Source: J054 sp965221985 (GTDB lineage: Bacteria; Pseudomonadota; Gammaproteobacteria; Steroidobacterales; GCA-2729495). Taken from it: a stretch of 64,000 nucleotides of DNA. Under the pieces are notes generated by a model. It was not told where the DNA came from. It made no database searches and was given only the letters and a program-made list of their open reading frames with translations. Position 1 is the stretch's first letter. Each line of letters opens with the position of its first letter. Shown here piece after piece: positions 36,507 through 45,968 of the stretch. Both the position numbers and the translations under genes were made by a program. The stretch is from the NCBI GenBank assembly GCA_965221985.1, contig OZ244928.1, positions 2,976,001 to 3,040,000 of the forward strand. Reading direction: 5' to 3'.

Positions 36507-36524
36507 GCGCGGAATGATACCTGT

Positions 36525-37877
36525 CTAGTGCAAGGCTTGAAGCGCTGCCAAAGCTTCCTGCACGGTACTAACCCCGCTGCACTCGAGACCGTCTATGGCC
36601 AGCTTGGGCAGATTGCCACGCGGCGCAATGGCCCGCTTAAAGCCTAGTTTGGCGGCTTCGCGGAGGCGCTCCTCACCATACACCACCGGCCGAATTTCAC
36701 CGGCCAGGCCCACCTCCCCGAAGACGATCAAGTCGGTGGGCAAAGGCTGCTCCGCCACACTGGAAACCGTGGCCAATAGGGCTGGCAGATCGGCTGAAGT
36801 CTCCGCGATTTTTACGCCACCAACCACATTGATAAACACGTCAACATCGTGCGTCGCGATGCCCCCGTGACGGTGCAATACCGCTAATAACAAGGCTAGG
36901 CGGTTTTGATCTAAACCGACCGCAACTCGGCGGGGCGGACCGCCGCCAGCTCGATCCGTGAGTGCTTGCACCTCGACCAGCAGCGGACGGCTACCTTGGT
37001 GGACCGCGGTGATTGCACTGCCGGCGACGGGATTCTCATAGCGTGAAAGAAAAATCGCCGAGGGATTGCGCACTTGTTGCATCCCGTGCTCGGCCATGAT
37101 GAACACGCCCAATTCATTGGCCGCGCCGAATCGGTTCTTGATTGCACGCAAAATTCGGTAGCGGCTGCCGGCCTCATTTTCAAAGTAAAGTACGGCATCC
37201 ACCATATGCTCCAGCACACGGGGTCCGGCAATACTGCCAGATTTGGTGACGTGGCCAACCAACATCACGGCGATACTGCCGCGTTTCGCCAGCCTTACTA
37301 GCTGGGCGGTGCACTCACGCAGCTGGTTTACCGAACCCGGCGCTGACGGCAGTTTGTCGCAATACATGGTTTGGACTGAATCGATGATCAAGCACGCGGG
37401 TCGATGGCGCTCGGCCACGGCGCATATTGCTTCGACATTGGTTTCGGCAAGCACCGTGATGCCTTTTGGATCGATACCCAAGCGCCGCGCCCGCAAGGCA
37501 ATCTGCTGCAGGGATTCCTCGCCGCTGACGTAGAGCCGCGGACCCGTTTCAGCCGCGGCACAGGCCTGGAGCAGCAGTGTCGATTTGCCAATCCCAGGAT
37601 CACCGCCGATCAAAATAACCGCGCCCGGCACCAAGCCACCGCCGAGTACGCGATCCAACTCTTCGATCCCCATGGATTGGCGAGTCAGGGCCTCGCCTGA
37701 CAACTCGTCTAGGCGCTGGCCACGGGCCTCCCCAGCATAGCCGACGGTGGGTTTTGCCGACCTAGCCACTTCTCGCTCCAGGCTATTCCAGGCTTCACAG
37801 GCTGGGCACTGGCCCTGCCATTTCGGCGTAGTCGCGCCGCAGTCCGCACAGCGAAAAATCGATTTGCTCTTGGTCAT
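36525..37877 (-). CDS. radA: DNA repair protein RadA
   Basis: 450 residues. Zinc finger CADCG...CPAC at the start, Walker A GGDPGIGKSTLL near residue 92, the RadA-specific KNRFGAANELG, and a C-terminal Lon-like domain. Helicase-like factor that extends D-loops in recombination with RecA. Convergent with the CNNM gene. Confidence 0.97.
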   Translation of the reverse strand: MTKSKSIFRCADCGATTPKWQGQCPACEAWNSLEREVARSAKPTVGYAGEARGQRLDELSGEALTRQSMGIEELDRVLGGGLVPGAVILIGGDPGIGKSTLLLQACAAAETGPRLYVSGEESLQQIALRARRLGIDPKGITVLAETNVEAICAVAERHRPACLIIDSVQTMYCDKLPSAPGSVNQLRECTAQLVRLAKRGSIAVMLVGHVTKSGSIAGPRVLEHMVDAVLYFENEAGSRYRILRAIKNRFGAANELGVFIMAEHGMQQVRNPSAIFLSRYENPVAGSAITAVHQGSRPLLVEVQALTDRAGGGPPRRVAVGLDQNRLALLLAVLHRHGGIATHDVDVFINVVGGVKIAETSADLPALLATVSSVAEQPLPTDLIVFGEVGLAGEIRPVVYGEERLREAAKLGFKRAIAPRGNLPKLAIDGLECSGVSTVQEALAALQALH

Positions 37878-37998
37878 GAAATAAAATGTGATCCCGTTCT
37901 CATTTGGGCCTGCAGTTTTACCGACGAATTCGCGGGGGTCAGCGGAAAACGAAACCCAGTTCTCACCATGGGATTCGCGCCACCCGTAACATGCCCTT

Positions 37999-40506
37999 AT
38001 GTCCTCTAGCAGCTCCGAAAATCCGCGGCGGGCCGGCCCAGCCGCCCCTATCGTCCTCCTGATCCTCGGAGGAGCCCTGATGTGGGCGGCAGGGGACCGT
38101 ATGCTACAACTCGAGTTCGGCCTGTTTGATTTTCTTCAAGACCGCGCACCCGCGGCGACAGCCAGCTCAGAGATATTACTCGTGAATACAGGTTCCGCCC
38201 AGGAATCCCTCTGGACAGACAAACGGCTCCCTGCAGCCATTACCCGCCTGGCTGAGGCCGGAGCTGCCGCAATCGTGCCAACCCAGGCGCCGTCGACGCG
38301 GCGGCGGTTAACCAACTTAGATCAGCTGGCCACGCTACTCGATCTTGAAAAACGAGCCAATCGTCCGGATTCTTCAGGGGAAACCCGCGACATGGATGCC
38401 CTTGCCGGTCAGCTCGCTCGTTTCCGCGCGCAACATGAAACCCAAAGAGAAATTCAAACGGCCCTGGCAAAAACCGGTAAGGCGGTGCTACCCATGGCTG
38501 TCGCCGAAGCACGAAACCTAGATGATCAAGACGCCAACCCCTGCACCCGGCTCTCCGTGAACAGGAATGATGGTGCCGGCGCATGGCCTAAAGGCCTCGC
38601 GCAAGTCTCCGGCCCCCTGGCTTTGCCCGAGTACCTGTGTGACTCAGCTGCGGCCGCCGGCTACTTTGACTATCGCGCGGATCTCGATGGTCAGGTGCGC
38701 CAGTCTCCCTTGTTGGTGAATAGCGGCGAGCGCGTACTTTCCTCACTCGCGGCGGCAAGCGTCGCGACAGCGAGCGGCAACGCGGAAATCACCGTCGAAG
38801 ACGATCGCTCAATTGTCCTGGGAAGCCGCCGCGCAAAAGCCAGCGGGGATTTCAACATCCACAATCGCTACTACACGGACGCACAAGGCGAACTTGATTT
38901 TGACCGCATCAGTATCGATGAGCTGCTGGGTGACGACTTCGACACAACTCAGCTGAACAACCGCATTGCACTCGTCGGCCCCAGCGATGCCGAGCCCCGT
39001 TACAAGACACCCGCGGATCCGGCACTTTCCCATACGCTGCTGCTCGCCACGAATATTTCAAACCTGCTGCAGTCAGATTACGTCGTGCGACCGAGCTGGC
39101 TTAAGTGGTCAGAGCGAATCTTGTTGGTTGGACTCGGCATCCTATTTATCGCGACAATTCCCGCCATGGGCTTAAACGCCGCCGCCTTAGCCGCACTGCT
39201 CATCGGCTTGCTGTTAGTCGGCACTGAAGCCTATCTCTTGCTGACTCAAGGCATCTGGACGCAGCTCGGTTCTGCCGCTGTATTCTCTGTTTTAGGTATT
39301 GCGGCGGTCTATGCCTTGCGCTACTTGGGACATCGGGAGTCGAATGCGGTGGCTGCGAAGCCACGCGCGGAACTCGACGCCGTGGCTGATGGCGACGAAC
39401 TTGATCTGGCGTTCTCCGTGTTGCGCCAGCAGGCGCCTAACGAAGACACGAAGGAAAGCCTGTACCAAATCGCGGTGACCCACGGCAAGCGGCGGGAATA
39501 CGCAAAGGCCGAACGCGTGCTGCGCTACCTGGCCTCAATTGATCCAGAATTTCGCGGTGTGGAGGAAAAGCTCAAGAAACTCTCGGGCGCCCGCAAGGAG
39601 AAAGCCAAGGCCAAGGAACAGGCCGAGGCGAAGGCCAACCCGGAAGCCAACATGCCGCGCAAAAGAGGTAACAAAGAAGGCAGGTTGGGCCGCTACGAGT
39701 TGGAGAAGGTCATCGGTCGAGGTGCCATGGCCACGGTCTATCTAGGCCGCGACCCCAAAATCAACCGGCAGGTCGCGATCAAGACTATTGCCTTGGCGGA
39801 AGAATTCAGTGACGAAGACCTGCAAGCTGCGAAGGACCAGTTCTTACGCGAAGCTGAATCCGCCGGCCGGCTTAACCATCCGAATATCATTACGATCTTC
39901 GATGTCGGCGAGGATGAAGATGTTGCGTATCTGGCCATGGAGTATTGCGAAGGCAAATCCCTGAGCAGCTACGCGCAATCGAAAACCCTGCTACCTCCAG
40001 AGTGGGTATTGGAACTCGGCGCGCGCGCCGCTGAAGCCCTGCACTACGCCCATTCCCAAAAGGTGGTCCACAGAGATATCAAGCCCGCAAATATCTTATA
40101 CAACGCTGCCAAGGACGAGCTAAAACTAACGGACTTTGGAATCGCCAGACTCACGGATACCAGCCGAACTAAGACCGGCATCATCTTGGGCACACCCTCT
40201 TATATGTCGCCTGAACAGCTCTCGGGCAACGCCGTAACAGGCCAATCCGATCTATATTCCTTGGGCATTACTCTCTATCACCTGCTAACGGGAGCGCCGC
40301 CATTCCGAGCCGATTCAATACCCAAGCTGATGGACAAGATTGTCAACGACAAACACGCGGATCTAAGCACCATGAGAGACGACGTGCCCCCTGGTGTCGA
40401 TGCATTTTTTGACCAGGCGCTAGCCAAGGACCCAAAGGATCGATTTACGAATGGCCGGGAAATGGCTTTGGCCTTAAGGGATTGTTGTAGTAGCTTTGCA
40501 GCCTAA
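37999..40506 (+). CDS. CHASE2-sensor Ser/Thr protein kinase
   Basis: 835 residues. N-terminal membrane segment (about 16-34), a large periplasmic CHASE2 domain (about 40-355; IALVGPSDAEPRYKTP near its end), two to three membrane segments (about 370-445), a TPR-like stretch (about 465-530), a basic Lys/Ala-rich linker, and a C-terminal kinase from about residue 564. Kinase motifs are complete: GRGAMATVYLG loop, VAIKTI lysine, HRDIKPANILY catalytic loop, DFGIAR, and GTPSYMSPEQ. It should read a periplasmic signal and phosphorylate Ser/Thr targets in the cytoplasm, with the downstream FHA protein as a likely reader and the PP2C enzyme as the antagonist. Confidence 0.93.
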   Translation: MSSSSSENPRRAGPAAPIVLLILGGALMWAAGDRMLQLEFGLFDFLQDRAPAATASSEILLVNTGSAQESLWTDKRLPAAITRLAEAGAAAIVPTQAPSTRRRLTNLDQLATLLDLEKRANRPDSSGETRDMDALAGQLARFRAQHETQREIQTALAKTGKAVLPMAVAEARNLDDQDANPCTRLSVNRNDGAGAWPKGLAQVSGPLALPEYLCDSAAAAGYFDYRADLDGQVRQSPLLVNSGERVLSSLAAASVATASGNAEITVEDDRSIVLGSRRAKASGDFNIHNRYYTDAQGELDFDRISIDELLGDDFDTTQLNNRIALVGPSDAEPRYKTPADPALSHTLLLATNISNLLQSDYVVRPSWLKWSERILLVGLGILFIATIPAMGLNAAALAALLIGLLLVGTEAYLLLTQGIWTQLGSAAVFSVLGIAAVYALRYLGHRESNAVAAKPRAELDAVADGDELDLAFSVLRQQAPNEDTKESLYQIAVTHGKRREYAKAERVLRYLASIDPEFRGVEEKLKKLSGARKEKAKAKEQAEAKANPEANMPRKRGNKEGRLGRYELEKVIGRGAMATVYLGRDPKINRQVAIKTIALAEEFSDEDLQAAKDQFLREAESAGRLNHPNIITIFDVGEDEDVAYLAMEYCEGKSLSSYAQSKTLLPPEWVLELGARAAEALHYAHSQKVVHRDIKPANILYNAAKDELKLTDFGIARLTDTSRTKTGIILGTPSYMSPEQLSGNAVTGQSDLYSLGITLYHLLTGAPPFRADSIPKLMDKIVNDKHADLSTMRDDVPPGVDAFFDQALAKDPKDRFTNGREMALALRDCCSSFAA

Positions 40507-40526
40507 GCCGCCAATTGCGCCCTGCG

Positions 40527-41351
40527 ATGAATCTAGAGAACAAGTTTGCCTGCGTTCAAATAACCGACGTCGGTCGAGTACGCGAGCACAACGAAGACGC
40601 CATCGGGGCCAACCTTAGCGCCGGATTGCTAGTTCTCGCCGACGGCATGGGCGGCTACAATGCCGGCGAGGTCGCCAGTGGCATCGCCGTAAAAACTGTC
40701 CTGGAGCTAGTCAGCGAGGCCTGCCGGCGCGAAGACCGCGGTGCCGTGGAGCCGGAAACGGGCATGATGCGGCAGAGCATCGTGTTGCGCGACGCCATCA
40801 CCCGAGCGAACAAAGTAATCAATCAAACGGCCAAGAGTCAGCCCCAATGCGAAGGCATGGGAACTACCCTGGTTGCCTGTTTGTTCTATGACAATCGGGT
40901 ATCCATCGCCCATGTTGGCGATTCGCGGCTATATCGTGTCCGTCGCGGACAACTCGAGCAAATGACAATGGATCATTCGCTGCTGCAAGAATTGGTTGAT
41001 CGCGGCTTTTATTCCCCCGAGGAGGCAGCTCGATCCACCAACCGCAACTATGTCACCCGGGCTCTGGGCGTCGAACAGGGGGTCCAGGTTGAGCTCAGCG
41101 AGGCCGAGGTCGAGTCTGGCGACCTCTATCTACTATGCTCCGACGGCCTGTCGGACATGGTTGACGATGAAGATATTAACTTAACTATCAGCACGTTTAG
41201 TGCTAACCTTGAAAATGCAGGTCAACAGCTGGTCAAGCTGAGCAATGACCATGGCGGTAAAGACAACATCTCGATCATTCTTTCTCAGGTGCTCGAGAGC
41301 TTCCCCGCCAAAAAGGGTTTGCTGGCAAAATTTGCAAAGATATTTAGCTAG
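40527..41351 (+). CDS. PP2C-type Ser/Thr phosphatase
   Basis: About 274 residues (ATG at 40527; a TTG at 40515 is possible). Metal-binding motifs of PP2C/Stp1 enzymes: VGRVREHNEDAI, LADGMGGYNAGEVAS, HVGDSRLYRVR, LLCSDGLSDMV and GGKDNISIIL. It should reverse phosphorylation by the kinase encoded 20 bases upstream. Confidence 0.95.
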   Translation: MNLENKFACVQITDVGRVREHNEDAIGANLSAGLLVLADGMGGYNAGEVASGIAVKTVLELVSEACRREDRGAVEPETGMMRQSIVLRDAITRANKVINQTAKSQPQCEGMGTTLVACLFYDNRVSIAHVGDSRLYRVRRGQLEQMTMDHSLLQELVDRGFYSPEEAARSTNRNYVTRALGVEQGVQVELSEAEVESGDLYLLCSDGLSDMVDDEDINLTISTFSANLENAGQQLVKLSNDHGGKDNISIILSQVLESFPAKKGLLAKFAKIFS

Positions 41352-41363
41352 GTAATTCTGACG

Positions 41364-42095
41364 ATGGCAAGACTGATTCTGAATCTAGACGGTCAACAAC
41401 TCGCCGAATACAACATGAGCAAGGAGCGGTATACCATTGGCCGTCTCCCCGATAACGATGTGCGCATTGATAATCCAACGGTGAGTGGTCACCATTCGCT
41501 GATTATCAATATTCTCAACGATTCTTTTTTAGAAGACTTGAATAGCACAAACGGCACCTACGTCAACGGCAAACTCATCAAAAAACATGCTCTGCAACAC
41601 GGTGATTTAATCACCGTGGGCCGTCACCAACTGCGCTACGTGGATAGCGCTACGGCCGATCAGGAAGGTGACGATGACGAGTTTGCTAGAACAATGGTCA
41701 TTGACAGCGCGGACATGACGGGTGCACATGTTCCCAACGCGGGCAACGGCACGGCTAAACCTAGTGCCAAGACCGGGGCCGCAGACCAGGAAATGATTGA
41801 CACCATTGCGGGTTCGAAACCCTTGCCCATTGCCAAAATACAAGTCCTAAACGGCAGCTTTGCCGGCCGTGAGGTTAACTTGAGCAAGGCCGTCACAACC
41901 TTGGGCCGGCCCAATGTTCAGGTTGTCGCCATTACGCGCAGATCGGATGGTTATCATGTGGTACAGGTCGAGAATGCCGAGGGCCGTGAGCCCTCTAAGA
42001 TCAACGGCGAACCCATGGGGCAACAAGCCCGCGAGTTAAAAGATAACGATGTAATAGAAATCATCGGCATCAAGATGGGCTTTTTTGCCGACTAG
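41364..42095 (+). CDS. FHA-domain phosphothreonine-binding protein
   Basis: 243 residues. N-terminal FHA domain (YTIGRLPDNDVRIDNPTVSG, HHSLI, LNSTNGTYVNG), then a short linker with a possible kinase target (EFARTMVID, near residue 110), then a second, weaker FHA-like domain from about 155 (TLGRPNVQVVAITRRSDGYH, KINGEP). Twelve bases behind the phosphatase gene. Probably the main substrate or reader of the kinase; its output partner is unknown. Confidence 0.92.
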   Translation: MARLILNLDGQQLAEYNMSKERYTIGRLPDNDVRIDNPTVSGHHSLIINILNDSFLEDLNSTNGTYVNGKLIKKHALQHGDLITVGRHQLRYVDSATADQEGDDDEFARTMVIDSADMTGAHVPNAGNGTAKPSAKTGAADQEMIDTIAGSKPLPIAKIQVLNGSFAGREVNLSKAVTTLGRPNVQVVAITRRSDGYHVVQVENAEGREPSKINGEPMGQQARELKDNDVIEIIGIKMGFFAD

Positions 42096-42227
42096 CCTCC
42101 GCCGGCCCTCGCCATCGGGCGAATCGGCACCCGGCTAATGACTCGAGCTTCGACCACATCCTTTGCAAGCTTATTGCATCCAGTCGATAGCCTGTGCCGG
42201 CTAATATTATTTTTTTTATTTCAGTAA

Positions 42228-42246
42228 CTTAGGCAGGCTTCCTAAG
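42228..42246. other. Small inverted repeat between FHA and dnaB genes
   Basis: cttagg-CAGGCTT-cctaag lies between the convergent FHA and dnaB genes, next to a run of eight T (plus strand) just before it. The T-run is on the wrong side for a plus-strand terminator using this stem. Function unclear. Confidence 0.3.
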
Positions 42247-42266
42247 TGTATTCAGCAGTAACCAGG

Positions 42267-43652
42267 CTAGCTGAAGGGTTCTTGTTCTGGTACGTAGTTT
42301 TCAAATTTGGTAAAGCGGTCGATAAACGTCAGCGGAAACTCACCCGTTGGCCCATTGCGCTGCTTGGCAATGCTGATATCGGCCACACCCTTACGCGGTG
42401 TTTCCCTGTCGTACACCTCTTCACGATAGATAAACGCAATAAGATCCGCATCCTGTTCTATGGCACCAGATTCGCGCAGATCGGACATGACCGGTTTCTT
42501 GTCGGTACGTTGTTCAACGCTGCGATTGAGCTGCGACAAGGCGATGACCGGTAAACTGAGTTCACGAGCGAGGGCTTTCAATGAGCGGGATATTTCGGAA
42601 ATTTCGGTGGCACGATTTTCGGTAGTGCCTGACACGGACATCAGCTGAAGATAATCAATGACTATTAACGACAACCCGTGCTCACGTTGCAAACGCCTTG
42701 CCCTGGCGCGCACTTCGGTGGGTGAAAGCGCTGGTGTGTCATCGATAAATATCGGCGCCTGCGCCATCTGCTGAATCGCGCCGTTAATCCGCGGCCATTC
42801 TTCGTCAGCAAAACGACCGTTGCGCAAATGCGACTGATCGACGCGGCCCAGCGATGAGATCATACGGAAGGCCAGTTGTTCCACCGACATTTCCATACTG
42901 AACAAAGCAACCGGCAGCTGTGCAGCACCCAAAGCTGCATTTTCAGCGATATTCACCGCCAAGGTCGTCTTACCCATGGACGGCCGTCCGGCGATAATAA
43001 TCAAATCACCAGGCTGCAGTCCCGCCGTGTATTCATCCAACAACTTAAACCCGGTGGACAAACCGGTGATGGAGCCACCAGCCTGGTGCAAAGTGTCTAA
43101 TCGGTCGACCGTGTCGTCGAGCACTTCGCGCAAGCGGACGAAACCGGAACCGCGGCGCTTGCCCCGCTCGGCGATTTCAAAAACCTGTCGTTCGGCATCA
43201 TCAACTAGGTCGGAAACCGAACGCCCGTCGGGATGGTAAGCGCTGCGAGCTATATCATTGCCCGTGCTGATGAGATCCCGCAGCAAAGCTCGCTCGCGAA
43301 TAATGGCGGCATAATCGACAACATTGGCTGCGCTGGGGGTGTCCCTAACCAAGCTGGCGAGATAACCGAGTTCGCCCGCGTCCGCCAGCTTGCCGATGCT
43401 GGTTAGGTATTCCGATAAAGTCACCGGATCACAGGGCTCGCTGCGTTCAGACAGCTCGCGAATGGCAGCAAATATCAGCCGGTGATCCGGCCGGTAAAAG
43501 TCAGCTTCCGCGACACGATCAGCAACGCGCTCCCAACTGCGGTTGTCGAGCATGATGCCACCCAGCAAGGCGCGCTCGGCATCCGTCGAACTAGGCGGAC
43601 GATTGATGCGATCCGTGTCGCTAAGCTCGGGACTCGGAAACGCAGTAGCCAT
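42267..43652 (-). CDS. dnaB: Replicative DNA helicase DnaB
   Basis: 461 residues. N-terminal domain (PPSSTDAERALLGGIMLDNRS), RecA-like ATPase core with Walker A AGRPSMGKTTLAVNIA, SVEQLAFRMISS and VIDYLQLM, and the late LRESGAIEQDADLIAFIYR motif. Unwinds DNA at the fork. Follows rplI. Confidence 0.97.
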   Translation of the reverse strand: MATAFPSPELSDTDRINRPPSSTDAERALLGGIMLDNRSWERVADRVAEADFYRPDHRLIFAAIRELSERSEPCDPVTLSEYLTSIGKLADAGELGYLASLVRDTPSAANVVDYAAIIRERALLRDLISTGNDIARSAYHPDGRSVSDLVDDAERQVFEIAERGKRRGSGFVRLREVLDDTVDRLDTLHQAGGSITGLSTGFKLLDEYTAGLQPGDLIIIAGRPSMGKTTLAVNIAENAALGAAQLPVALFSMEMSVEQLAFRMISSLGRVDQSHLRNGRFADEEWPRINGAIQQMAQAPIFIDDTPALSPTEVRARARRLQREHGLSLIVIDYLQLMSVSGTTENRATEISEISRSLKALARELSLPVIALSQLNRSVEQRTDKKPVMSDLRESGAIEQDADLIAFIYREEVYDRETPRKGVADISIAKQRNGPTGEFPLTFIDRFTKFENYVPEQEPFS

Positions 43653-43663
43653 GAGCTAGGCCA

Positions 43664-44188
43664 TCAATCCTCGGTGGGATCAGCAGAGTCGGTATCGAGC
43701 GATCCAGTGGCATCATCGTCAAGACCCGCGGGCACCACTTCACCACTGTCCACGACATTGATAGATAGGCTGGCATTGACTTCCGGGTGCAAATGAAATT
43801 CAACTTCATGTTCGCCCAGCGAGCGCAGCGGACCGTTCGGCAACCGCACTTCGCTGCGCTGCACTTCAACACCTGCCTGAGTGCAGGCCTGAGCAATATC
43901 GACCGTGCCAACGGAACCAAACAACTTGTCATCGACACCCGCGCGGGCCGGAATCTTCACCGCCAACGCTTCAAGCTGTGCCGCCCGAGTTTGGGCGGCC
44001 GTGAGTTCTGCGGCTTGCCGCGCTTCAATCTCTGCCCGACGCGCCTCAATCTCGGCGATATTTGCCGATGTGGCCAAGGTCGCCTTTCCTTTGGGCAGCA
44101 AAAAGTTCCGGCCGAAACCCGCGCGGACATTGACGCGATCGCCGATATCTCCGAGGTTTTCTACCTTTTCCAGCAAAATAATTTCCAT
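43664..44188 (-). CDS. rplI: Ribosomal protein L9
   Basis: 174 residues. N-terminal MEIILLEKVENLGDIGDRVN and RNFLLPKGKA are diagnostic, followed by the long helix and C-terminal domain. The tail beyond about residue 150 is an extra acidic, disordered-looking extension (DDDATGSLDTDSADPTED). Confidence 0.97.
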   Translation of the reverse strand: MEIILLEKVENLGDIGDRVNVRAGFGRNFLLPKGKATLATSANIAEIEARRAEIEARQAAELTAAQTRAAQLEALAVKIPARAGVDDKLFGSVGTVDIAQACTQAGVEVQRSEVRLPNGPLRSLGEHEVEFHLHPEVNASLSINVVDSGEVVPAGLDDDATGSLDTDSADPTED

Positions 44189-44229
44189 CGCCCTCTTTCT
44201 CCATCGGCCGGCTGCGACCCGGCCCGCTA

Positions 44230-45037
44230 TTAAATCACATCCTCACCGAATCGACGCAAGGAGTACCAATTGTCAATAAATCCTAAAGCTGCGAGGCAAA
44301 AAACGCCGACAGCCAATACCGAGGGCCCCAGAATCAGCGGCAAATACACCGGCAATAGTATTGTCCAAGGCCAAGCCCGTGCTCTGGCCTGCCAATGAAT
44401 CACCGCCAAACCCTGGGCGGCGAAACCAGCCGCGAGAATCAGCAGCAAATTCCCGGGCAAGGCGCCAATGGGGAAAACCGCGGCGAGGCCGATCCCGGCC
44501 GGCCCACCACACCCCGACCACCAAGGCCAGCATTGCGCTCATCACGGCGCCGGCGCCCGCGATTCCCGTCATTTGCGGCGCCAAGCCGGCCAACAGCTTT
44601 GGATCACTAGTCGGTAGCCCAAGTTCAGTCATTTGCGTCGTGACGGTCTGAAAATAGTCCGTCCAATAGGCCACGGGATCATCGACCCAGACCGTAAACA
44701 ACAAGGCGCCAACTAAAGTGATCACCAACAACACTTGCACCGGCAAAACCAGTGACTGATAGCGCCCGGTGAGTACCCCTAGGAGCAAAGCGAGCGCCCA
44801 GCTTAAGGCGACACCGGCGGTCATTAGCGTCAGCTGAGCACCGGCAAGCGACGCAATGCCCAAAAATACCAGCAAAGCGATGATCAAATCGCTGAGGCCT
44901 GTCTGCCAGCCCTTGAGAATGGCAACGAAAACCAATATCGCGCTGCCCAAACCGGGTACGCCCAGCAACGCGGAGCCCGCAATCAATGCCAGACGAAAGA
45001 ATCGCTGCCCCGCAAGCAGATTAGCGAAGCCGGTCAT
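44230..45037 (-). pseudogene. DUF2232 membrane protein with a frameshift
   Basis: The frame starting at 45037 gives a DUF2232-type membrane protein (several hydrophobic segments) up to VVGVWWAG near 44505, then turns into a basic, non-membrane tail. A one-base shift at about 44495-44510 restores a typical ending: GIGLAAVFPIGALPGNLLLI, followed by more membrane residues and GFIDNWYSLRRFGEDVI, stop at 44230. Together the two parts make a normal-length protein. DUF2232 genes usually sit between rpsR and rplI, as here. Since nothing else is broken, a sequencing error is as likely as real inactivation. Function unknown. Confidence 0.8.
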
Positions 45038-45066
45038 GGACTCTAAAGCGTGACCGGGACCGCGTC

Positions 45067-45291
45067 TCAGTGCTTGTCGGTATACGGCAACAAGGCAAGA
45101 TAACGCGCACGCTTGACGGCGGTGGCGAGCTGACGCTGATAGTGAATCTTTGTACCAGTAATTCTGCTCGGGACAATCTTGCCGGTTTCAGTGATACAAC
45201 TGCGCAAGGTGTCTAAGTCTTTGTAATCGATTTCTTTTACGCCGTCCGCGGTAAACCGGCAGTATCGACGACGTCGAAAGTATTTGTTCAT
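45067..45291 (-). CDS. rpsR: Ribosomal protein S18
   Basis: 74 residues; YFRRRRYCRFTADGVKEIDY, YKDLDTLRSCITETGKIVPS and ITGTKIHYQRQLATAVKRAR are diagnostic. Partner of S6 on the 30S platform; rpsF lies just upstream. Confidence 0.98.
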   Translation of the reverse strand: MNKYFRRRRYCRFTADGVKEIDYKDLDTLRSCITETGKIVPSRITGTKIHYQRQLATAVKRARYLALLPYTDKH

Positions 45292-45331
45292 CCGTTAATC
45301 ACTCCAATACAGTTAATTGGCGACGAGTTGC

Positions 45332-45850
45332 CTAGGCCGCTGTTTCAGTAGCGGTATCGTCGTCTGCGACTGGGTCCAAGTCGTCGCCGTCAGCCTCGCT
45401 CGCCGAACTCTCGTTGTCGTCTTTATGCCGGTCGTCCGCCGGCAATGGGGCATCGTCCGCTGCGGCGGCAGTCTCGTCTGTTGCGACGGGACGGGGTTTA
45501 GCATCACGGGATTTCTCCGCGACCTCATCCTCAGCTGACTTCGCCAAGGGCGACGCTTCGGTGATCGCTTCTTCCCGGCGAATGACCAAGTGCCGTAGTA
45601 CCGCGTCGCTAAAACGAAAAGCACCCAAGACCTCATCCAGCGCAGGCTGTTCGCACTCTATATTCATGAGTACATAGTGAGCTTTGTGAATCTTATTAAT
45701 GGCGTGGGCTAACTGACGTCGGCCCCAATCTTCCAGGCGGTGAACTTGGCCGCCGCTCCCGGTCACCATGCCGGTGTACCGTTCAATCATGGCGGGGACC
45801 TGTTCGCTCTGGTCAGGGTGGACCAGAAACACAATTTCATAATGCCGCAT
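45332..45850 (-). CDS. rpsF: Ribosomal protein S6 with long acidic tail
   Basis: 172 residues. Residues 1-95 are a standard S6 (MRHYEIVFLVHPDQSEQVPA, GRRQLAHAINKIHKAHYVLM). After about residue 100 there is an unusually long, low-complexity acidic extension rich in D, E, A and S (for example DDRHKDDNESSASEADGDDL). S6 tails in some bacteria receive extra glutamates; this one is longer than usual. Confidence 0.96.
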   Translation of the reverse strand: MRHYEIVFLVHPDQSEQVPAMIERYTGMVTGSGGQVHRLEDWGRRQLAHAINKIHKAHYVLMNIECEQPALDEVLGAFRFSDAVLRHLVIRREEAITEASPLAKSAEDEVAEKSRDAKPRPVATDETAAAADDAPLPADDRHKDDNESSASEADGDDLDPVADDDTATETAA

Positions 45851-45968
45851 TGTGGCTCCTTATGGACAAAGCCACCCGTCCAGCGGTGTGGCAAGGAGAG
45901 CTGCTGACCCTCAAGGCGCCGCAGCGAGGGCGCATCCTAACGGATGTCCCCTAAGCGACGCAAGAAAA

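Noticed and set aside
37999..42095. Type VI secretion locus
   Set aside because: Kinase, phosphatase and FHA genes are present, but no tss/hcp/vgr genes lie on either side.
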